Source: Vigna angularis | Taxonomy: Eukaryota; Streptophyta; Magnoliopsida; Fabales; Fabaceae | Reading direction: 5' to 3' | Assembly: GCF_016808095.1 (NCBI RefSeq) | Contig: NC_068971.1 | Location: forward strand, 16,476,001-16,540,000 | DNA: 64,000 nucleotides | Shown here: positions 49,829 through 58,800 of the stretch, piece after piece | How positions within the stretch are numbered: the first letter of the stretch is position 1 | Layout of the letters: every line of letters starts with the position of its first letter | Position numbers and translations under genes: made by a program | Notes under the pieces: model-generated | What the model was told of the DNA's origin: nothing | What the model saw: the letters and a program-made list of their open reading frames with translations, nothing else | Database searches by the model: none

Positions 49829-52800
49829 TTATGTAGATAATTGGAACCTCCCACTAGGTTTTTTTCTTCTCCATCCCTGGTATTTTCGTGTTAAAAAAAA
49901 CTTTTAGTATCAGTAAAATATTAACAAACGTTTAAACAGTTGGAACTAACTTTGCAAAGGTAAACTTACAAACGCAGCGTAATACACAAAGGTCAATCCA
50001 GCTAAAGCAACAAACGCAATTTGGAACACATTGTACCTGTAATGGAATAACCAGTCAGTCAAACTCAATTAAATTGTATTATTACTACCACATTATAGCC
50101 ATATTCAATGTTCACAAACTCTTATCTAAATTCAAAATATATAGTAGGTCAAAATTGGAACAATAAGCGCATAGTGTACTCTAGATTGACAAGTTAGCAG
50201 AAAGAAGTAACCATTTTTTGCCCCACGCGAAGGCAGGCAAGTAGAGGCAGAAGAAATTCAGATTGACTCACTTGTATAAATATTTAATTCCTCGAAGAGA
50301 CTCCAAAGTGTGGCCAAAGATTTCCTGGGCTGCAGTTGCTTGAGCATAGTAGGCAAAGGCTGTGGAGCAGAACTGGATCACACTACAAGGTAAAATAATA
50401 CAACTTTCAGCGAGGGTGTACAGCATGCCATGATCATGACAGCATATAACAAGTGCCTTAAACTTTACATGCAACACTACTTGTGCAACTCTTCTTACAT
50501 TATGTAAGAGAAAAACAAAAAAAATATCATAAACTTTATGACACTCAGGTAGAGAAGCTAGAAGCTTTAACTTCAATACACATACCACCCCATTAGGAAT
50601 GTACAGCAGAGACTATACTTACCTAATGGAAGAAAGAAGAATAAGGCCCACATTAAACAGAAAAGAGTTCATAAGAGTTGCTCCCCACCTGCCAGATATA
50701 AGATCATATTGTCAGATACAAATAGGGATGCCAAACTACCAAAATGGAGAATGAAATATAAATCTATAGCACTTAAATTACTTCATGGGATGTATAGTAA
50801 TAAAAACTAGTCTCAGTCCAAGCACCATGGCACCAGTAATCACAGCAAGGAGAAGGTAGAAGCAGAAAAATGCAAATGCAGCAGTGCCGAGAAGACCTGA
50901 TGAAATAACAAATTACATATATCATCTAGATTAACTGAATAAATATTATAATGTATTTATTCTAGTATACATAATAACTAAAAGAAAGAAAATAATCAGA
51001 CGTTTCCAACGTACCCCATACATCGTCTAGCTTGATGAAAACTTGATTCAGGAAAGGAGAAAGTGGTGGATCAATTAATAGATAGATAATAATATGAATG
51101 ATCCACACAACGGAAACAATCAACCTGTTAACAGTTTTCAAATAGATAAGAAACATAACACTTGTTAAAATTGTTCAACAGTTCAGAAGGATCATACTGC
51201 AACCACACAGTTTATAGCTTACCCTAAAATTCCAAAAACAAGTTTTGCCAGATAACCAAGAATCGTTAGTGCCCATGTTGTCTCAGCCTATATTCATGCA
51301 GGCTTGGTCAGAGGGAAAAAATTACACATTGATTATACCTGAAAATTAAAAAAAAAAAATAGAAATTTGATCATGGACCTTTTCCCCTTGAGGATACATC
51401 TCTTCAAGAAGCTTTACGTCTTCTTCTAATTGAAAAACCTCCTGCAGAATTATGTGAGATTTATACGTAAATCACTTTAATTTCACAAAATGCTTCAACA
51501 ACTGTAAAGTATATGGTGCCAGCATCAAATTTCATATGGAAAGCCCAAGCTAACAATTGTCTCCACAAAAATACTTAAAGAATAAAGTAAATAAAACTGA
51601 TAAATGATCAATATTTGTTTACCTTCTCGACTGCCTTCACATTTTTACGAAACTTTCTACCCTTTGAACCACCCTTTTCTTCCTGACGGAGAGCCTCGGC
51701 TGCTTTCTTTAAATCTTTTGCTTTTTTACCTAGTTCAGTGGCTTCCTGCAGTAACCAAACCAACAACACCATGAATATAGTATAGCATATCAGGTAAACA
51801 AAAAAAAAAGCTAACGAATTACATTTTTTTCAGTAACAATATACAGCACCTTGATATACTGTGAGCGAGTGATAACAGCCTTTGGACGCCGAATAAATGA
51901 AAATATAAGTCCTAATGGAAGACATGCAATACCAACACCGCCAAATATCTGGATTGAATAGAGAACAGTGGTCAAATATCATGAATATACTTAAGATTGA
52001 AACTGTAAAATAATTCTAGAGGGCTTATTGATCCCTCTCACAATCTTCTATTTATAAGAATAAATTGATACACAAATACATGATAAATAGGGTAACCCTA
52101 GACACAATATAATCATGATAAATAGGGTAATCCTAGACATAATATAATCATGATAAATAGGGTAACCCTTGACACACTATAATGATGATAAAATAGGATA
52201 AATATCCTAACACTCCCCCTCAAGCTGGAGCATACAAATTGTATGTACCAAGCTTGGAACAAATAAACTCAATCCGAGGACCCCTTAATGACTTGGTCAA
52301 TACATCTGCGAGTTGATCGTTTGACCCAATAAACTCAGTACATATTTCTTTGGTCAACAACTTTTCACGAACAAAATGACAATCAATTTCTATATGTTTA
52401 GTCCTCTCGTGAAACACTGGATTTGATGCAATGTGGAGAGCAGCTTGATTGTCGCAATACATCTTCATAGTATGGATGTCACAAAATTTAACCTCTTGAA
52501 GGAATTGTTTCACCCATATAAGTTCACATGTTAGTGATGCCATTGCCCTATACTCGGCTTCCGCGGTTGATCGAGCTACTACATTTTGTTTCTTACTTTT
52601 CCATGAAATAATGTTTCCTCCCAGAAAAACACAATATCCTGTTGTAGACCGTCTATCAATAGGTGAACCTGCCCAATCTGCATCACAATACCCAGAGACA
52701 TGAATGCTTCCTTTATCTTCATATAACAATCCTTGCCCGGGAGCCTTCTTTACATATCTTAGAATGCGAATGAGAGCATTCCAATGGTCAATACATGGAG

Positions 52801-55800
52801 CCTGCATGAACTGACTAACCACTCCAACTGCAAAGGATAGATCTGGCCTTGTAATAGTGAGATAAATCAGTTTGCCAACCAGCCTCCTATACCTCTCTGG
52901 ATCAGAGAATAATTCACCTTCTTCTGTCCTTAATTTCTGGTTTGGGTCCATGGGACTGTCTACCGGTCTACAATCAATCATGCATGTTTCTTGTAATATA
53001 TCAAGAGCATACTTCCTTTGGGAGATTACAACTCCATCTTTTGATTGCGCTACTTCAATGCCTAAGAAATATTTGAGACTTCCAAGATCCTTGGTTTGAA
53101 AATGTCTACACAAGTACTCTTTTAGTTGAGATATTCCAACAGCATCATTTCCTGTAATGACAATATCATCAACATATACTATTAAGTAAACACATTTCCC
53201 GAGAGAAGAATGACAATAAAAAACTGAATGGTCTGCTTCACTGCGTTTTAGCCCAAATTTTTGAACAATGGAGCTAAACTTTCCAAACCAAGCACGTGGG
53301 GATTGCTTGAGGCCATATAGAGATCGATGCAATTTGCATACCATACCAGACTCCCCCTGAGCAACAAACCCTGGAGGTTGCTCCATATAAACTTCTTCCT
53401 CAAGATCACCATGTAGGAAGGCATTCTTGATATCCAATTGATGAAGTGGCCAGTGACGAATGGCTGCCATGGCAAAGAAGAGACGAATAGTAGTCATCTT
53501 GGCTACAGGAGAGAAAGTGTCACAATAATCAAGACCATAAACCTGAGTGTAACCTTTTGCAACAAGCCGAGCTTTGAGCCGATCAATTTCACCATCAGGG
53601 CCAACTTTAACTGCATACACCCATCGACAACCAACCGCCTTTTTTCCTGGGGGAAGGGGCACCAGCTCCCAAGTATTACTGTGGTCAAGAGCCTGCATTT
53701 CTGCAATCATAGCTTGTCGCCATCCAGGATGATCAAGTGCTTCTTTCACATTCTTGGGTATAACAACAGAGGACACTGAGGATAAAAGAGAAAAATAGGA
53801 GGGCGACAATCGATGATAGCTTAGAAAATTATAAATGGGATGAGGGTTCCGAGTGGAACGAGTACCTTTTCTGAGGGCAATAGGCCATGCTGAATCATTT
53901 GCACCAGGAGGCGTGGGAGGAGGTGACGAGGGAGAAGAATCTGAAGTAGGAGATTCACCATTGTCTTGGGGAGGTGGACTATCCATTGGGGCCCTGTGTG
54001 GGATGATCTCAGTATGTGGAGAAACAGGTGTAGAAGGATTGTGATCATGACTGGGAATGACAGAGACAGTGGAGCTATTTGACTCAACCATTGGAATAGG
54101 AAGGACCTGCTGGAGGATAGAAACATCCTGAACAGATGGAGAGAAGTAAGGAGTCTGTTCAAAGAATGTGACATTGGCAGACATGTAATACTTCTTAGTT
54201 TCAGGAGAGTAACACCGATATCCTTTTTGAAGTCGAGAATAGCCTAAGAAGACACATTTGAGAGCGCGAGCGGAGAGTTTGTCTAGACCTGGAGACATGT
54301 CATGAACAAAACATACACAGCCAAACACTCGGGGAGATGTATGAAAGAGAGGATCATTAGGAAACAAAATGGAGAAAGGGACTTTATTATCAAGAGAGGA
54401 GGAGGGCATCCTATTAATAAGATAACATGCAGTTAAGATGGCATCCCCCCAGTGATGGACAGGAATATGGGCACCAAGCAAAAGGGTACGAGCAGTTTCA
54501 ACCAAGTGTCTATTTTTTCGTTCTGCTATACCATTTTGCTGTGGTGTATGAGGACAAGTAGACTGATGTAAGATACCATGGGAACTCAAGATGGTAGAAA
54601 AGGAGGATGAAAAATACTCTTTGGCATTATCACTTCTTAATATTTTGATTACTTGACCAAATTGATTCTTGATTTCATTCAAAAAGGATGTAAAGATAGC
54701 TAACAATTCAGAACGATTTTTCATAAGATAAACCCAAGTACATCTTGAATATTCATCAATAAAGGTAACAAAATATCTATAACCAAAGGAGGAGATACGA
54801 CTAGGTCCCCATATATCAGAATGGATGATGGAAAAACTAGAATTACATATTGATTGAGACCTTTTAGGAAAGGAAGATCTAACATGTTTTCCTAATTGAC
54901 ATGACTCACATTCTAAGGTTTGGAGACCACTAAGTTCAGGACACATCTTTTTTAATTTGGACAAATGAGGATGGCCAAGTCGATCATGTAGCACTTTAGG
55001 ATTAAGAGCAGCAACACAAGACACCCTTGGACGAGATCCAAAATGGTATAATCCGCCAGCTTCATATCCTTCTCCAATCTGTCTCCCCGAACCACGCTCC
55101 TGTATAACAAAAGATTTATGATCAAAGGTTATTGAACAATTTAACATTTTAGTCAACTGGCTTAAGGAAATTAAATTAAAAGGACAATTAGGGACAAAAA
55201 GGACTGAGTTGAGATTGAGGGAGGGAGACAAAGAAACATGACCGACTCCTTTGGAAGAAGTTTTAGATCCATTTGCAAGGGTTATGAAATGAGGTTTTTC
55301 TCGAAAGGAAATAGATGAGAACAAAGAGGTATTACCAGAAATGTGATCAGAAGCACCTGAGTCAATTACCCATGAATTTTGACATTCCATAGATTGAGAA
55401 ACGCAGGCTGTTGATGTATTGGGAGATTGAGATGGTTGTGCCAAGCGGTTAGACTTTAACCTTAAATACTCTTGATATTCATCCTCAGAAAACATAGAAG
55501 TAGAGGTTTCAGTTTTCAAAGTGGAAGTTTCAGTCTTCGAAATATTGGCGGTTTTGGAAGGGAAACCATGTAAGGAGTAGCAATTCTCTTGAGTATGACC
55601 CATCCTTTTACAATATGTGCATTGAGTACGTCCCCGACCTCCTCGTCCTCCTCCTCTAGTGCCACGTCCTCCTCTTCCTCGTGTGGCAACCATGACAGAT
55701 GGTTCCACTAGTTCATGCGCTTCTTGAGTTTGAGATACCGGGACACGCAGAAGGCGAGTGGTCAATGTTTCCATAGAGGGGACCTCATGACTAGTTAGAA

Positions 55801-58800
55801 GTTGATCTCTGAGATGATCAAAATCGGGATGTAGGGCACGAAGGATCAACACCATGTAGAATTTGTCTAGTTTCTTTTTTATATCCTCTAATGGATCTAC
55901 TTCCAAAAACATCCTAAGTTCTTCGACAGCAGATTGGGCTTCAGTCATGAAGGACACCATATCATGGTCTGCCATTTTAAGAGATGCAAGTTTATTCGTA
56001 GTGTCATAGAGACGTTGAATATCGTTGGCATAAATGCTTTGGGCTTTCTTCCAAAAGGAGTGACAAGTTTTGAAAGCCCTCAAAGATACAAAAAGTTTGG
56101 GTTCCACTGATTGCCATAACAGGGCACACAACTGGAAATCTGCTTGTTTCCACTGATCAGCTTTTTCAGTAGGCACATGGCTTCCATCTCGCTCAAGGTG
56201 GTCATAATGCCCTTGGCCAAGGAACCACATTTCAACGGCAGCAGACCATGATAGATAATTTTTTCCATTTAGCTTCTCGGAGGTAATTGATGGACTTCTA
56301 GAGAAGGAAAGAGTACTGCCAGACGCCATTTCTGAAGAAGACGAATAGTACTAAGGAAGAACAAGAAAACCCTAAGGGTTTAGACGAAGGAAACTTTGAC
56401 AGTGATGGACGACGGTGGCCGGCAATGGCGGGCGGTGGCCGGACGGTGCCCGGAGACGGTGGCCGGAGACGGTGGCCGGACGATGGCCGGCGACGGCCGA
56501 CGGTGGCCGACGGTTGACGGTGGCCGGCGGTTGACGGTGGCCGGCGGCGGGCAGCGGCGGGCGACAAAGAACTGTGGCGCCGGACAAATATATATTACGA
56601 GACAGAAACCAGAGCGGGATCGACCCGCTCTGATACCAACTTAAGATTGAAACTGTAAAATAATTCTAGAGGGCTTGATTGATCCCTCTCACAATCTTCT
56701 ATTTATAAGAATAAATTGATACACAAATACATGATAAATAGGGTAACCCTAGACACAATATAATCATGATAAATAGGATAATCCTAGACATAATATAATC
56801 ATGATAAATAGGGTAACCCTTGACACACTATAATGATGATAAAATAGGATAAATATCCTAACAAATATGAAAACCACTATTTATAGAAGGCGTATTTAAA
56901 TAAATCCACTGTTAGGTTTCTGGGTATATCAAACCTATCTCACTCCCTCTCAAATGCTCAACAGTAAGACACCAAAGGAAAGAATAGAACTTTTGTATTA
57001 ACCCAAAAGAACAAATGTACATGTATGGTAAACTAATTGAGAGCCTAACCTCCCTCCACAGGCCAAAGTCCTGTCTTTACACAAAGAATACAAAAACTCC
57101 CTTTTAACAATGAATAGAACTCTATTTATACAAGACCTTCCTTCCCGCCTTTCCTAACTGCTAAAACAGTTAGGATATTGACTTTGTATTAACTCTTCCT
57201 TCTCTCTTAAACCCATGATATCCTATTACTTTATATCCTATCATTACACCCTGTTGCAGAACACCCTTGTCCTCAAGGTTGGAATCATGAAACTTGATTT
57301 CTTGGCTCCTCTTCATCATCGTGTTATTATATGAAGGAAACCCACTGACTACTGCCCTCCAATTCAGGTCTGGAGGCTTGGGTGGTGGCAAATCCTCCTC
57401 CAATGACTTCCATTCTTCCTGGATTCTATTAGCTTCCAACATTCTAGTCACATCTTTTCCAGAATCATAAGTCCTGAGAAACTGGTCTTCGATGTCTTTC
57501 AATGCTTCAAACAACTCTCTACCTTCTACAGGTGTATCAAGAATTGCAAGCCCCCCTTTTTGTTTTCTGGCCCACCTCTTCACAAAATCCATCCTTCTCT
57601 CCCAGGCATTGATTCTTCTATCCACCCTTCCCTCCAATGCCTTCATTTTTCATTCCATCACGCATCTCTCCCAATGATCCAGAACTCCTCTCCTAAGGAT
57701 ATCTGGTAGTCCTCTCCCGTTTGGATCTGGCAGTCCTCTCACGTTCAGATCTGGCGGTCCTCTCCCGTTTGGTTCCTTCCGTCGTCTCACGTTCGGTTCC
57801 GGCCGTCCTCTCACGTTCGAATCTGGCAGTCCTCTCCCTTTCGATTCCGGTAGTCCTCTCCTGTTAGGTTCCGGTAGTCCTCTCCCGTTCGGTTCTGGCG
57901 GTCCTCTCCCGTTCGGATCCGGTAGTCCTCTCTCATTCAAATCCGGCAGTCCTCTCATGTTCGGTTCCGACAGTCCTCTCACGTTCGAATCCGGCGGTCC
58001 TCTCCCGTTCAGATCCAGCAGTCCTCTCTCGTTCGGATCCAACTGTCCTTTTCTGTTCGGTTCCGGCAGTCCTCTCATGTTCGGATCCGGCAGTCCTCTC
58101 CCGTTCGGATCCGGCAGTCCTCTTTTGTTCGGATCTGGCAGTCCTTTCCCGTTCGGATCCGGCAATCCTCTTCTTTTCGGATTTGGCAGTCCTCTCCTGT
58201 TTGGATCTTGGATGTATTCTTCCGCAGTCACTGACTGCTTAATGGCCGCCAACCTTTCAAAGATTGTACCCCTATTCCTTCCTCCAAATCGCACCACCAT
58301 AGCTTCCTTCAATCCTTCCCAAGAAGGATTCTTGGCTTTAGCCTTCCAGGCCCAAACCCAATACCTAGCACTTCCCTCCATGCTAATGTATGCCAGGCGC
58401 ACTTTTTCTTCCTCTATCACCCCTTGGGTCTCAAAAACTTTCTTCGCCCTAGCAATCCACCCCATAGGATCAAACCCTTCGAAAGTGGGTAGGTCTACCC
58501 TTTTTACCCAATTAGGTTGGGCGTCTCCTCAGTCTTAATCCAGTTCCTCCTCTGTGCTCTCTCTTCTCCTTCTCTAATTCTCGTTAACAGAATGTTGATC
58601 TTCATCTACAAACCCTGGACTGCCTTCCAATCTTTTTTCCTGGTTCCACACCCTTCCTCCAATAACTCGCAAGAGTTCTCTGGTTTCCTGCCACATTTCT
58701 TGCATATTTCTTCTCCATTCTGCCATGCTCATTTTTGGTTTTGTCCTGCTCATTTTCTGTTCGCGGGTCCTTCTCTCCAAGGAATTGTCTCATTTTCTTG

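Larger units (their letters stand above)
51989..56863 (-). mobile_element. Young, intact Ty1/copia retrotransposon in LMBR1 intron 4
   Basis: 4875 bp with LTRs at 51989-52212 and 56639-56863 that differ by one base change and one indel. Perfect 5-bp duplication AATAT (51984-51988 and 56864-56868). PBS TGGTATCAGAGC on minus (56638-56627) directly abuts the 5' LTR. Polypurine GAGGGGGAG is next to the 3' LTR. One uninterrupted polyprotein ORF. It lies in the same transcriptional sense as the host gene. Near-identical LTRs and an open ORF mean a recent insertion that may still be functional. Confidence 0.95.

Noticed and set aside
53821..54174. ORFs within the copia region in other frames (also 52872-53099 and 53438-53779)
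   Set aside because: Shadows of the 1369-codon polyprotein.
56298..56587. Arg/Pro-rich ORFs in the copia leader
   Set aside because: Driven by the GC-rich repeat; no homology and before the real gag start.
57957..58538. 193-codon plus-strand ORF with SGSPLPFG repeats
   Set aside because: Antisense shadow of the 24-bp minisatellite, kept open because the unit is a multiple of three.
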